Below, piece after piece: positions 45,382 through 58,255 of a stretch of DNA of 64,000 nucleotides. The stretch is taken from assembly GCA_037178625.1 (NCBI GenBank), contig CM074146.1:1888569-1952568 (forward strand), given 5' to 3'. The notes under the pieces are model-generated. The model was given only the letters and a program-made list of their open reading frames with translations. It was not told the DNA's origin and ran no database searches. Source of the stretch: Skeletonema tropicum. Its lineage: Eukaryota; Bacillariophyta; Thalassiosirophyceae; Thalassiosirales; Thalassiosiraceae. Position numbers and translations under genes: made by a program. Numbering within the stretch: the stretch's first letter is position 1; each line of letters begins with the position of its first letter.

Positions 45382-45729
45382 AGGATAAATGATATATGTG
45401 AAATTAGAGATTACATAATTGGCAGTTGCAGTTTTCAGGAGTATTCGACTCTGGAAAGTCTACTGTGTGAACGATGCCGATGTGCAACCTAGTGCTCCCG
45501 TCAACGCCGAAAGCTCACTGGAACCAGCAGTTTGCAGAGCGATGATGACGATGTAATGCAATATCATTTTGATCGATTTACTCCTGAAGGATTCAACAAA
45601 CAACACATTCTACGATCTAGACAAGGCTCGACAAGCTCAAATTCCTCTAACAATCTTATTCTGCCTCCAGTTGAGAATCAGCCGAGAGTAGGCCACACAT
45701 AATCAATCACCAACCACCAATCTAATCCA
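45382..45729. other. Gene-free spacer
   Basis: No ORF or repeat was recognised, apart from its mirror copy at about 55,410-55,755. Confidence 0.4.
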
Positions 45730-46510
45730 TCACAGACACAAATAATCCTCACTCTCACTTTCACTACTACTTGAACGATCCACTATATCGATGCTTCTCC
45801 TCACCAAACTAATCGTCAACTCCACCGGCAACTCCGCCACACACTGCGCAAACGCCCCCTCTCTCATCTTACTACAATCAATTATCATTAATCGCAGCAA
45901 TCTGATCCATCTCCGTATCGGCGTGTACTCAAAGATACTCCCCTCCTTAATTTGATGTACACACAAATATGGCCAATTCCAGACCATTAGGCCCAATTCG
46001 GTGTAATCCATATTCACGACGTGGTTTGATGACTGTAATGTGGAGTATGATATCGTCGCCATGTGGATTTTCAGTGATGATGTTGAGTATACCTTCGTTT
46101 TGGATGCATGGTCCATGAAGCGCCGTGCTTGTGTAGCATTGGTGATAGTTGGATCGATGGTATGTTTGTTGATGGAGAGTAGAGAGTCACCGCTTTGTAT
46201 GCTTGAGTAGTCGAATAGACCTTCAAAGTTTTGAATGATCAAGTGTGATTGAGGTTTGTTGAGTTTGAGTGCTGTGCCGAGTTTTGCTTTGATGGAGTTT
46301 TTGACGTAGCGTCTTCTTTTTTGGAGCGCTGTCATCTTGTTTTTGGTTAGTTGTAATGGGTGGATCTTGCAGTTGGATTTCCCAGTGCTTCATGTCGTTG
46401 ATTTCTACAGTGACATCGTCATGATGATTATTATTATCGGTGTCGCCATTCTCCTCCTCTGCGCCGCCGCGCCACTTCTTGATGGCTTGGATAATAAATC
46501 TTGGGATCAA
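45730..46510 (-). CDS. PDZ-like protein (left copy)
   Basis: Two overlapping frames (46510-46223 and 46335-45730) form one product if a slip near 46,300 is allowed. The first part is basic and polar. The second contains LGTALKLNKPQSHLIIQNFEG...IQSGDSLLSINKHTI, a PDZ-like strand-helix pattern, and a second similar block (GSIFEYTPI...CVAELPVELTISLVRR). A compensating pair of one-base indels garbles about 15 residues (near 45,890-45,920) that read EMDQIAAINDIDC in the mirror copy. The open frame extends upstream of 46510 to ~46,600 without an ATG. Possible role: a peptide-binding scaffold. Ends in an acidic Ser-rich tail. Confidence 0.5.
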
Positions 46511-46674
46511 AAAATTGTCGAACTCTTTAGAAACGAAACTCGAGATGAAATAGCCAGTTGGGTGGTCGCTGCAGATCTCGATGAGCCGACAGAAATGAAT
46601 CGACGACGGCGATTATTTGGTTGAGATGTTTGATGTTTGTGTGGCGGATTCTTCTGCTGTGGCCGTGACGTGTG

Positions 46675-46893
46675 TAGGCGTATCGGGATAGTAGGCGGGG
46701 GGGCGTGTGCCCACACGAGGGACTGGTTTGACAGGAGGCTTGACGGGAGATTTTGGGTGATTTTGTGTCGATATTTGGGTGTTTTTGCCCGCATTTTAGC
46801 ACATTTTCACCTGATTTTTTTTGCAGTTGTGGGCCCCACGTGGGCACCGCCCACAAGAGGGTATGAAAAGCGCCCACTATCCCGATACGCCTA
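46675..46893. mobile_element. 219-bp MITE with 8-bp target duplication (left copy)
   Basis: The ends are inverted repeats of about 23 bases (taggcgtatcgggatagt, then a/gggcg). The octamer gacgtgtg lies at 46667-46674 and 46894-46901. An 8-bp duplication fits hAT-type (or related) mobilisation. The inside has no ORF. The element sits upstream of gene B. Confidence 0.85.
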
Positions 46894-47397
46894 GACGTGT
46901 GGGGCTTTAGGTTAGTTTTGTGCCTTGAGGAAGAAGTTTCACCTACTTATGTCCGCCGTGCGCTGCCGTATTCTGCGCCAGAATGTCGTACTTAGCTCGA
47001 AGAAGACTATGTATGTACTGCTTACTTATGACTACAAATACCGCAAAAGACAGAATCGAGTACCGTATAACCTAATTCCAAGACCATTTCATCATTCCAA
47101 AACCATTTCATTTCAATCAAATACATCAGTACTTACTTTGTACATGGTAAGTACAGCTGTCTTCACGAGATTGAGAACTGCGAACTGCCCTGTTGAGAAC
47201 TCCCATTCAAATTGCGAATTGGCTATGCTGCATGGCTACGGCTACGCTGTCTTCACGAGATTGAGATTGAGAACTCCCATTTCAAATTGCGAATTGGCTA
47301 TGTATAAAAGCTGCATGGCTATGCTGCATTCAGAACATATTAACAACATCAAATACATCATCGGCTACTTATTACCTCAATCGCTCGAATTATTATC

Positions 47398-49975
47398 ATG
47401 GACATCACTACGCTCCCTTCCCCCGCCGCCGTCAAAGAGTGGCGTCGTATCCAAATCATCGAAGAAATTTTGCAGGAAGTCATGACGCTCGAAAATAATA
47501 ACCAGTTGGCCGAAGCTTTGAAGTTGAAGGAGGATCTTATGAAAGAACTGCTATCTCGCTTCCTCGACGACGACGAGAGAGCAGCGGCAGCGACAGCCGG
47601 GCATCATGCAGTTGAATCATCTGATGATGCGGCGTCTGATCAGCAGTTGAAAGATATGGTCGCCGCAACGAAGACGAAAGGAGGAAAAATTGGCGGCGAA
47701 GAGCAAGAAGAAGAAACCTCGCAAACAGGAAAGTGCTGGCGGCTTTATTTCACTAAAGTTGATCGCATTTCGCTCCATCGTCGCGTTGATTTTCTCGCTC
47801 TCGTTCATTCATCAAATTGGTGGGGGGGGGGGGTCGGAGGAGCAGAGGTTAGCTCCTCCAGCATTCCGCCGCTTGCATCAAGATACCTTCGTGAAAGGCA
47901 AAGGGAACATCTCTCGGATGATGATAATGCAGCATCGCCTGAAGCCGAATTTATTATGAGTCCATTGCCAGCGTCGATTGTTTGCGCCGCCTCCCATCTT
48001 CGCACCTGCTGCATCTACAACTAGCAATCAGCGTCGTATGAAATTCGACGAATTGAGGTCAGTGACGACATGTTTGGACACGCCCAACTGGAAAGATTCG
48101 TCTGGTTTTGGGTGTGATATCCTATGTAGAATATGATGTATTTGATGTGTGTACTCACGCTGCCTTGATGGCAGGAGACATGGGCCCAGCAACAGAGAAT
48201 TGCTGCATTTGTAGAGGTAAAGGTTTTTTCTCTTCCTCCCACTCCAGAGTTCTGTTCGGATACGCCCAACTGGAAGGATAAAAATGGTTGGAAATGTGAA
48301 GTGTATGAAAAATTTGAATTATGTTCCCTTGGTGACGCAATGGCAGGAGATATGGGCCCAGCAACAGAAAATTGTTGCTCTTGTGGAGGTGCAGGTGTTT
48401 CACTCCCACTCTCTCCCATCAACTCTCCGACAATCACAATCTCCCCAACAAAGTCCTCAGATACTCCTTCAACCTCTCCGACAAGTTCTCCATCAAGCTC
48501 TCCATCGATTTCATCAATTTCATCTAATCCTCCAGAGTTCTGTTTGGATACGCCCAACTGGAAGGATAGTTATGGTGATGGGTGTGATTGGTATGAAAAA
48601 TATATAGCGCGAGGATCTGGATGTCTTGATACCGACCAATATGCAGGAGATATGGGCCCAGCAACAGAGAATTGCTGCTATTGTAAAGGTGCAGGTGTTT
48701 CACTCTCCTCCCATCAACTCTCCCAATCCTTCGAGCTCCCCTTCGAGCGCTCCCCAACAAAGTCATGTTTCGACAAGCTTAACTGGAAGGATGGGTATGG
48801 TTCTGGGTGTGAAGTGTATAAAGTCTATGACTTGTGTTCTTCAGCTGACGCCTCCTATGCAGGAGATATGGGGCCAGCAACAGAGAATTGCCTGCTATTG
48901 TGGAAGTGTTTCGACTCCCTCGTTGAATCCATCGATGTCTAGTGCGCCTTCGTCTGAACCAAGTGCACAACCATCTTTGACTCCCTCGTTGAATCCATCT
49001 ATGTCCAGTGCGCCTTCATCAGAGCCAAGTGGACGACCATCTTCATCTCCTTCATTGAATCCATCGGTGTCTAGTGCGCCTTCATCTGAACCAAGTGCAC
49101 AACCATCTTCGAAAAAGTCATGTTCGACAAGCCCAACTGGAAGGATGGGTATGGTTTCTGGGTGTGAAGTGTATAAAGTCTATGACTTGTGTTCTTTAGC
49201 TGACGCCTTTGCAGGAGATATGGGGCCAGCAACAGAGAATTGCTGCTATTGTGGAAGTGTTTCGACTCCCTCGTTGAATCCATCTGTGTCTAGTGCGCCT
49301 TCGTCTGAACCAAGTGCACAACCATCTTCAGCTTCCTCTTTGAATCCATCAGTATCTAGTGCGCCTTCCATCAGAGCCAAGTGGACGACCATCTTCGACT
49401 CCGTCGATGAATCCATCGGTGTCTAGTGCTCCTTCATCTGAACCATTTGCACAACCATCTTCGACAAAGTCATGTTTCGACAAGCCAAACTGGAAGGATG
49501 GGTATGGTTCTGGGTGTGGAGTGTATAAAGTCTATGACTTGTGTTCTTTAGCTGACGCCTTTGCAGGAGATATGGGACCAGCAACAGAGAATTGCTGCTA
49601 TTGTGGAAGTGTTTCGACTCCCTCGTTGAATCCATCGATGTCTAGTGCGCCTTCATCAGAGCCAAGTGCACAACCATATCTTCGACTCCGTCGTTGAATC
49701 CGTTGGTATCTAGTGCGCCTTCATCAGAGCCAAGTGGACAACCATCTTCGACTTCCTCGTTGAATTTATCTGTGTCTAGTGCCGCCTTCATCCTGAACCA
49801 AGTGGACACAACCATCTTCGACTTCGTCGTTGAATCCATCGGTGTCTAGTGCTCCTTCATCAGAGCAAGTGCACAACCATCTTCGACTTCTTCGTTGAAT
49901 CCATCGGTATCTAGTGCGCCTTCGTCTGAGCCAAGTCAATTGCCTTCAATCTCTCTCCAGCCGTCTACTAAATAA
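47398..49975 (+). pseudogene. Gene B: shorter paralogue of the surface protein (left copy, frameshifted)
   Basis: ATG 47398 begins the same cytosolic segment as gene A (MDITTLPSPAAVKEWRR), followed by the membrane anchor, about six six-cysteine modules (from ~48,069) and 22-residue Ser/Pro repeats, ending PSTK-TAA at 49973-49975. The frame breaks several times: an extra A near 47,680, a run of eleven G near 47,821-47,831, a base change in the cysteine area near 48,120, and more in the linkers. The mirror copy has breaks at other places. The gene may therefore be intact in reality, or decayed. Confidence 0.65.
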
Positions 49976-50466
49976 GGCAAGGGAAATACGAGGGTTCTGT
50001 CTTCTGCGCCAAGTTTTCCGCCATCGTCCATTGTGTCTCCTTCATCATGAGTTCAGCCGTCGGGCTCCAATCTAGCAAGGGCAAGGGCAAGGGCAAGGCA
50101 GGCAAGTCGGTTGTGAAATGTCGTTCTTGTAAGGGATCGTAAAGTGCAACCTCTCCTGAAAATGCATCCAATGTTCTCATCACTCGATATCTCTCCGATA
50201 GGGTTCAAAGTGATTCCAATGTATGTACAGATTATGTAAAAGGTTTTTGTTTTTGTTAATCATTAGGTAAATTATTTTTGTTTTTGAAGTCCTTGTGCTT
50301 GTGTATTACCTTATTTAGTTTCATCCTGTGTGTGGGTGTGGTTTCACATGATCATGAGTCTAATGTCTAATTTGAATTTCATTTAGGATATGTTCACACT
50401 GTATTTGTTTTTCTATCTACTTTCCCAACCCTTTAGCTGCAGCTGTGTCTGTTGTAGCACTAAATA
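49976..50466 (+). other. 3' region of gene B up to the palindrome centre
   Basis: A copy of the gene A 3' region (40,716-41,195). Homology to that region ends at the cactaaata that borders the central element. Confidence 0.6.
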
Positions 50467-50689
50467 GGGTGTACAGAAAAATAGAGACGTCTCTATTTTA
50501 TTTTGGGGTGTACAGAAAAAAGAGACGTCTCTTTGTTATTTTTTAAGAGACGAAATTTTTTAAGAGACATTTCTTCTGAGAAGAAAGTCTCTTAAAAAAT
50601 TTTCGTCTCTTAAAAATAAACAAAGAGACGTCTCTTTTTTCTGTACACCCCAAAATAAAATAGAGACGTCTCTATTTTTCTGTACACCC
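50467..50689. mobile_element. Central fold-back element at the palindrome axis
   Basis: The 223 bases are a near-perfect inverted repeat of two 111-base halves, beginning gggtgtacagaaaaatag and ending with its reverse complement. The inner blocks agagacgtctct and cttaaaaa also pair. It is bordered by TA on both sides, and the paralogous region after gene A (near 41,192) shows the uninterrupted cactaaata junction. This suggests a Tc1/mariner-type MITE inserted at TA, with the giant inverted repeat folding exactly on it. Confidence 0.75.
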
Positions 50690-51173
50690 TATTTAGTGCT
50701 ACAACAGACACAGCTGCAGCTAAAGGGTTGGGAAAGTAGATAGAAACAAATACAGTGTGAACATATCCTAAATGAAATTCAAATTAGACATTAGACTCAT
50801 GATCATGTGAAACCACACCCACACACAGGATGAAACTAAATAAGGTAATACACAAGCACAAGACTTCAAAAACAAAAATAATTTACCTATGATTAACAAA
50901 AACAAAACCTTTTACATAATCTGTACATACATTGGAATCACTTTGAACCCTATCGGAGATATCGAGTGATGAGAACATTGGATGCATTTTCAGGAGAGGT
51001 TGCACTTTACGATCCCTTACAAGAACGACATTTCACAACCGACTTGCCTGCCTTGCCCTTGCCCTTGCCCTTGCTAGATTGGAGCCCGACGGCTGAACTC
51101 ATGATGAAGGAGACACAATGGACGATGGCGGAAAACTTGGCGCAGAAGACAGAACCCTCGTATTTCCCTTGCC

Positions 51174-53739
51174 TTATTTAGTAGACGGCTGGAGAGAGAT
51201 TGAAGGCAATTGACTTGGCTCAGACGAAGGCGCACTAGATACCGATGGATTCAACGAAGAAGTCGAAGATGGTTGTGCACTTGCTCTGATGAAGGAGCAC
51301 TAGACACCGATGGATTCAACGACGAAGTCGAAGATGGTTGTCCACTTGGTTCAGATGAAGGCGCACTAGACACAGATAAATTCAACGAGGAAGTCGAAGA
51401 TGGTTGTCCACTTGGCTCTGATGAAGGCGCACTAGATACCAACGGATTCAACGACGGAGTCGAAGATATGGTTGTGCACTTGGCTCTGATGAAGGCGGCA
51501 CTAGACATCGATGGATTCAACGAGGGAGTCGAAACACTTCCACAATAGCAGCAATTCTCTGTTGCTGGTCCCATATCTCCTGCAAAGGCGTCAGCTAAAG
51601 AACACAAGTCATAGACTTTATACACTCCACACCCAGAACCATACCCATCCTTCCAGTTTGGCTTGTCGAAACATGACTTTGTCGAAGATGGTTGTGCAAA
51701 TGGTTCAGATGAAGGAGCACTAGACACCGATGGATTCATCGACGGAGTCGAAGATGGTCGTCCACTTGGCTCTGATGAAGGCGCACTAGATACTGATTGG
51801 ATTCAAAGAGGAAGCTGAAGATGGTTTGTGCACTTGGTTCAGACGAAGGCGCACTAGACACAGATGGATTCAACGAGGGAGTCGAAACACTTCCACAATA
51901 GCAGCAATTCTCTGTTGCCTGGCCCCATATCTCCTGCAAAGGCGTCAGCTAAAGAACACAAGTCATAGACTTTATACACTTCACACCCAGAACCATACCC
52001 ATCCTTCCAGTTGGGCTTGTCGAACATGACTTTTTCGAAGATGGTTGTGCACTTGGTTCAGATGAAGGCGCACTAGACACCGATGGAATTCAATGAAGGA
52101 GATGAAGATGGTCGTCCACTTGGCTCTGATGAAGGCGCACTGGACATAGATGGATTCAAACGAGGGAGTCAAAGATGGTTGTGCACTTGGTTCAGACGAA
52201 GGCGCACTAGACATCGATGGATTCAACGAGGGAGTCGAAACACTTCCACAATAGCAGCAATTCTCTGTTGCTGGCCCCATATCTCCTGCATAGGCGTCAG
52301 CTGAAGAACACAAGTCATAGACTTTATACACTTCACACCCAGAACCATACCCATCCTTCCAGTTAAGCTTGTCGAAACATGACTTTGTTGGGGAGCTCGA
52401 AGGGGAGCTCGAAGGATTGGGAGAGTTGATGGGAGAGAGTGAAAACACCTGCACCTTTACAATAGCAGCAATTCTCTGTTGCTGGGCCCATATCTCCTGC
52501 ATATTGGTCGGTATCAAGACATCCAGATCCTCGCGCTATATATTTTTTTCATACCAATCACACCCATCACCATAACTATCCTTCCAGTTGGGCGTATCCA
52601 AACAGAACTCTGGAGGATTAGATGAAATTGATGAAATCGATGGAGAGCTTGATGGAGAACTTGTCGGAGAGGTTGAAGGAGTATCTGAGGACTTTGTTGG
52701 GGAGATTGTGATTGTCGGAGAGTTGATGGGAGAGAGTGGGAGTGAAACACCTGCACCTCCACAAGAGCAACAATTTTCTGTTGCTGGGCCCATATCTCCT
52801 TGCCATTGCGTCACCAAGGGAACATAATTCAAATTTTTCATACACTTCACATTTCCAACCATTTTTTATCCTTCCAGTTGGGCGTATCCGAACAGAACTC
52901 TGGAGTGGGAGGAAGAGAAAAACCTTTACCTCTACAAATGCAGCAATTCTCTGTTGCTGGGCCCATGTCTCCTGCCATCAAGGCAGCGTGAGTACACACA
53001 TCAAATACATCATATTCTACATAGATATCACACCCAAAACCAGACGAATCTTTCCAGTTGGGCGTGTCCAAACATGTCGTCACTGACCTCAATTCGTCGA
53101 ATTTCATACGACGCTGATTGCTAGTTGTAGATGCAGCAGGTGCGAAGATGGGAGGCGGCGCAACAATCGACGCTGGCAATGGACTCATAATAAATTCGGC
53201 TTCAGGCGATGCTGCATTATCATCATCCGAGAGATGTTCCCTTTGCCTTTCACGAAGGTATCTTGATGCAAGCGGCGGGAATGCTGGAGGAGCTCTAACC
53301 TCTGCTCCTCCGACCCACCAATTTGATGAATGAACGAGAGCGAGAAAATCAACGCGACGATGGAGCGAAATGCGATCAACTTTAGTGAAATAAAGCCGCC
53401 AGCACTTTCCTGTTTGCGAGGTTTCTTCTTCTTGCTCTTCGCCGCCAATTTTTCCTCCTTCGTCTTCGTTGCGGCGACCATATCTTTCAACTGCTGATCA
53501 GACGCCGCATCATCAGATGATTCAACTGCATGATGCCCGGCTGTCGCTGCCGCTGCTCTCTCGTCGTCGTCGAGGAAGCGAGATAGCAGTTCTTTCATAA
53601 GATCCTCCTTCAACTTCAAAGCTTCGGCCAACTGGTTATTATTTTCGAGCGTCATGACTTCCTGCAAAATTTCTTCGATGATTTGGATACGACGCCACTC
53701 TTTGACGGCGGCGGGGGAAGGGAGCGTAGTGATGTCCAT
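51174..53739 (-). pseudogene. Gene B' : mirror copy of gene B (frameshifted)
   Basis: The copy starts at ATG 53739 and keeps the cytosolic part in frame further than the left copy (TKTKEEKLAAKSKKKK is intact). It then shifts near 53,290 and again in the cysteine-module and repeat regions (near 52,864, 52,800, 52,160 and 51,840). It ends at a TAA at 51174-51176. Break positions differ from those of the left copy. Anchor and modules are as in B. Confidence 0.65.
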
Positions 53740-54243
53740 GATAATAATTCGAGCGATTGAGGTAATAAGTAGCCGATGATGTATTTGATGTTGTTAATAT
53801 GTTCTGAATGCCAGCATAGCCATGCAGCTTTTATACATAGCCAATTCGCAATTTGAAATGGGAGTTCTCAATCTCAATCTCGTGAAGACAGCGTAGCCGT
53901 AGCCATGCAGCATAGCCAATTCGCAATTTGAATGGGAGTTCTCAACAGGGCAGTTCGCAGTTCTCAATCTCGTGAAGACAGCTGTACTTACCATGTACAA
54001 AGTAAGTACTGATGTATTTGATTGAAATGAAATGGTTTTGGAATGATGAAATGGTCTTGGAATTAGGTTATACGGTACTCGATTCTGTCTTTTGCGGTAT
54101 TTGTAGTCATAAGTAAGCAGTACATACATAGTCTTCTTCGAGCTAAGTACGACATTCTGGCGCAGAATACGGCAGCGCACGGCGGACATAAGTAGGTGAA
54201 ACTTCTTCCTCAAGCACAAAACTAACCTAAAGCCCCACACGTC

Positions 54244-54459
54244 TAGGCGTATCGGGGATAGTGGGCGCTTTTCATACCCTCTTGTGGGCGGTGCCCACGT
54301 GGGGCCCACAACTGCAAAAAATCAGGTGAAAATGTGCTAAAATGCGGGCAAAAACACCCAAATATCGACACAAAATCACCCAAAATCTCCCGTCAAGCCT
54401 CCTGTCAAACCAGTCCCTCGTGTGGGCACGCCCCCCCGCCTACTATCCCGATACGCCTA
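54244..54459. mobile_element. MITE with 8-bp target duplication (right copy)
   Basis: Mirror of 46675-46893, 216 bases, flanked by cacacgtc at 54236-54243 and 54460-54467. Both arms carry it at the same site, so it was present before the arms separated. Confidence 0.85.
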
Positions 54460-54489
54460 CACACGTCACGGCCACAGCAGAAGAATCCG

Positions 54490-55409
54490 CCACACAAACA
54501 TCAAACATCTCAACCAAATAATCGCCGTCGTCGATTCATTTCTGTCGGCTCATCATCGAGATCTGCAGCGACCACCCAACTGGCTATTTCATCTCGAGTT
54601 TCGTTTCTAAAGAGTTCGACATTTTTTGATCCCAAGATTTATTATCCAAGCCATCAAGAAGTGGCGGCGGCGCAGAGGAGGAGAATGGCGACACCGATAA
54701 TAATAATCATCATGACGATGTCACTGTAGAAATCAACGACATGAAGCACTGGGAAATCCAACTGCAAGATCCACCCATTACAACTAACCAAAAACAAGAT
54801 GACAGCGCTCCAAAAAAGAAGACGCTACGTCAAAAACTCCATCAAAGCAAACTCGGCACAGCACTCAAACTCAACAAACCTCAATCACACTTGATCATTC
54901 AAAACTTTGAAGGTCTATTCGACTACTCAAGCATACAAAGCGGTGACTCTCTCTACTCTCCATCAACAAACATACCATCGATCCAACTATCACCAATGCT
55001 ACACAAGCACGGCGCTTCATGGACCATGCATCCAAAACGAAGGTATACTCAACATCATCACTGAAAATCCACATGGCGACGATATATCATTACTCCACAT
55101 TACAGTCATCAAACCACGTCGTGATATGGATTACACCGAATTGGGCCTAATGGTCTGGAATTGGCCATATTTGTGTGTACATCAAATTAAGGAGGGGAGT
55201 ATCTTTGAGTACACGCCGATACGGGAGATGGATCAGATTGCTGCGATTAATGATATTGATTGTAGTAAGATGAGAGAGGGGGCGTTTGCGCAGTGTGTGG
55301 CGGAGTTGCCGGTGGAGTTGACGATTAGTTTGGTGAGGAGGAAGCATTCGATATAGTGGATCGTTCAAGTAGTAGTGAAAGTGAGAGTGAGGATTATTTG
55401 TGTCTGTGA
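54490..55409 (+). pseudogene. PDZ-like protein (right copy, frameshifted)
   Basis: Mirror of the left PDZ-like ORF. Here the second PDZ-like block is in good frame (YTPIREMDQIAAINDIDCS...CVAELPVELTISLVRR), while slips occur near 54,625 (one A fewer than the left arm), 54,950 and 55,350. The tail ends at a TGA at 55407-55409. Confidence 0.5.
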
Positions 55410-55799
55410 TGGATTAGATTGTGGTTGGTGATTGATTATGTGTGGCTACTCTCGGCTGATTCTCAACTGGAGGCAGAATAAGATTGTTAGAGGAATTTGA
55501 GCTTGTCGAGCTTGTCTAGATCGTAGAATGTGTTGTTTGTTGAATCCTTCAGGAGTAAATCGATCAAAATGATATTGCATTACATCGTCATCATCGCTCT
55601 GCAAACTGCTGGTTCCAGTGAGCTTTCGGCGTTGACGGGAGCACTAGGTTGCACATCGGCATCGTTCACACAGTAGAGACTTTCCAGAGTCGAATACTCC
55701 TGAAAACTGCAACTGCCAATTATGTAATCTCTAATTTCACATATATCATTTATCCTAGTAAAGCTCTGCTGTATTACAACTCTGCCTCTTCGTCGTTCT

Positions 55800-56337
55800 A
55801 ATATTCAACAACTTCTTAAGAATCGGATGTATCTGCATCAGCATCTGCATCTTCATCTTCACCCACCTCTACGTGCGAATCCTCTAATTCATTCTGCATC
55901 ACAGGGTATTCTAATCTCCTCCTCCCGATGACTTGTTCCCTCATCCTCAAACCAGTCTCATCTCTCGGTAGTTGATTAAAGTCTTCCGCTTCATCAAGTG
56001 AACCATCCCTTGCTGAATCCCTCTCCAAACTATCATCTTCCTATTGGGTTGTTTGCGTAGTCACGCTTTCACTGGGGGGCTGTGTGACTTCGAGGGATTG
56101 ATTGCACCAGAGAATCTTGTATTTGTTGTACTATCCCACTGAGCATTGCAATATCGTCGTTTCGCCTTGCCACCTGATCCCTCTGAAGCATGAGCTCCTT
56201 CTGCTGAGATACAAGATCCTTCTGTTGAGACGCAATCTGCGTCTGTTGATGTTGATTATCGATCTCCTCCTGCTGAGAATCAATCTGCACCCTCTGACGT
56301 TGGCAGCTTCACAACAGCATAGATTTCGTCGGATCAT
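55800..56337 (-). pseudogene. Gln-rich coiled-coil ORF relic (right copy)
   Basis: Frames 56290-56069 (Gln-rich coil, GTG start only) and 56028-55816 (acidic) correspond to the left relic without its two-base disruption. A TAG between them is present in both arms. Confidence 0.3.
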
Positions 56338-56441
56338 AAATACGCGAGGATGCCCGATAAACTTGCAACAACTTGTTCTTCTTGTTCTTGAAATGCTCTC
56401 ATACGACTAGCTCCTATTTACGTTGAAATGCTAGCAAAAAA

Positions 56442-56642
56442 GTGCCTTTTCCCAAGGAGCGAGCAGAGCTCTCTAGAGTGACGACGGCATTTTTCTCACA
56501 GGCTGTGCGTGGGCTTCGCCTGAGTGAGTTGGGGCGAGAAAGAGGAGAGAAAAAGAGGAGGAAAGTTCGTGGTCGTAGCTCATCTGCAACAATTCTATCA
56601 CAGAATGCAATGAATCCGTCACCATTCTTCTCGAATAGGTGA
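56442..56642 (+). CDS. Hypothetical basic ORF (right copy)
   Basis: 66 codons matching the N-terminal half of the left ORF at 44350-44706. Indels around 56,500-56,530 (ctgtgcg, gagtgagttgg) change the frame relative to the left copy. Confidence 0.25.
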   Translation: MPFPKERAELSRVTTAFFSQAVRGLRLSELGRERGEKKRRKVRGRSSSATILSQNAMNPSPFFSNR

Positions 56643-56864
56643 CTGAAGTATCATCTAATTCAACTAGAGTTTACGACTAGATTTAATATCCAAAGCAGAG
56701 TCGATACGAGAGGTAGGAAAAAAATCATAGGCTGCGCACCTTCCTATATCCGAGAGGAGTATGCGTAGTATTTCGCATCCAATAGGGACTCAGACTCAAG
56801 GTATTTTGAAGTAAGGCTTGAACTTTGTTACATTTCTATCAGCATCGCCTGCAATTGGCTTGTA

Positions 56865-57233
56865 TCATCCTCTAATCTTGTTGCGAATGAAGACTCTGTT
56901 TGCTGTTGAATCTTCAATGAGTTGGACACTGCTGCCCGGCAAGAGTTGAATAGTATGTGTATGTGTGTATTGTTGCTGTTGCTTTCGTCGCTCAAATATT
57001 ATGCATCGGTACATAGTACACTCTTGAACCTTCCCCGTCGCCACCAAGACTCCAAATAGCATAAATACTATTCTCATATATTGTTGGTGTTGGTGTTCAT
57101 AGAAGATGCTGCTTATTTTGCCGTGTGAATGCATTTTGCTATGACTATGAGATGTGCCCACTTCCGTACCATCCAACAAGTGTGTTGGATGCACAAGACA
57201 CAACAGTCTCGAAGCATCCATTGATGAATACAA
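56865..57233 (-). CDS. Hypothetical small ORF (right copy, open)
   Basis: ATG 57233 opens 122 codons with an N-terminal Cys/His-rich part and a hydrophobic stretch (RIVFMLFGVLVATG). No family recognised; frameshifted in the left arm. Confidence 0.3.
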   Translation of the reverse strand: MYSSMDASRLLCLVHPTHLLDGTEVGTSHSHSKMHSHGKISSIFYEHQHQQYMRIVFMLFGVLVATGKVQECTMYRCIIFERRKQQQQYTHTHTIQLLPGSSVQLIEDSTANRVFIRNKIRG

Positions 57234-58255
57234 TGTATATGCTTCATTGCTTCTGCCATTTATTCTCGGTGGTGAGAGACGGCAACGTCGTTAGTCGTGT
57301 ATGTTCTCATTGATGTCGAGGGTCGAGTGACGATCAATATGTCGTTCATCACATGATGTGCGCTCCGTGCTCCTCACGCTTCCAGACGGCGAATCCATAA
57401 CCACACCACTTCAGAGACAGATTCAGCATGCTGTTATGAATATACATGCGTTTTGACTTGCAGTGGACAGCAGTGCAGCGTCCGATAAAGCAAGTTGCCG
57501 ATGTGCTATCATTGTCTTTGCGACCGTCACATGTGACAGCCTTTTACGATGTGCCGTGATCTGTCATATCACGCTCGTGGCGACAAATATTGCTGGAGAC
57601 CATCGCCAATGATTTATGGCCGTCCGTACGGGGTAAAATGGGGACCACAATAGGGCTAAAAACACCACTTTTGAGCACATTTATTAGTAGTACTTATGAA
57701 GGGTTCCAGCCGTGTTAGAGTTGCTAGCTGTGTTTTGTCGGACCCTTGTTGGACTGCATGATATATGTCACAAACACATGTCACATCACAAAAATACATA
57801 CAAGAAGAAGTAACAAAAAGCGAAAGATGAAAAATCACCATGTCGACGGCAGTATGCTTTGATATCATGTTTATGAAAAATTATGATGATGTATCAAACA
57901 TTACTTTCTAAGTATGTCTCCAACTACTGTTTCTCACGTTCTTCTTCTTATCATGGTACTTATCACTGTGCCCCCTGACTGGTTGCTGAATTTGCAAGGA
58001 GTGTGTTTCATTTGACTCAATCTGTGACATTTGTATTTGTAGTCAAGCCTGTGGAGAAATAAAGCTGATCTATCAAATACTCACCGGCTAAATTTCAAAT
58101 ACTAGAAATAGTGGACAAATAGATTGCATAGCTAAAAACTGTCAAAGCTATCTCTTTCATTCCAAATTTCACCCAAGCCTGCATGTTTGTCTAGCTTGCC
58201 ATAAAACAATACCTTCGTATCTTCAAACAACATTCTATCTCGAACTTACTGCAAG
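57234..58255. other. Gene-free part of the right arm
   Basis: Mirror of about 42,887-43,866. Only frames of about 60-70 codons occur, with no domain. Confidence 0.4.

Larger units (their letters stand above)
37006..50577 (+). repeat. Left arm of a giant inverted repeat
   Basis: Every landmark in this arm has a reverse-complement partner to the right of the axis. Partner coordinates sum to about 101,156 at the axis, 101,137 at the MITE and at the start of B, and about 101,003 beyond the 134-bp insertion at 42,464 (for example the gene A stop at 40713-40715 and 60288-60290). The arm may extend further left than 37,006, but its partner would lie outside the window. Confidence 0.93.
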
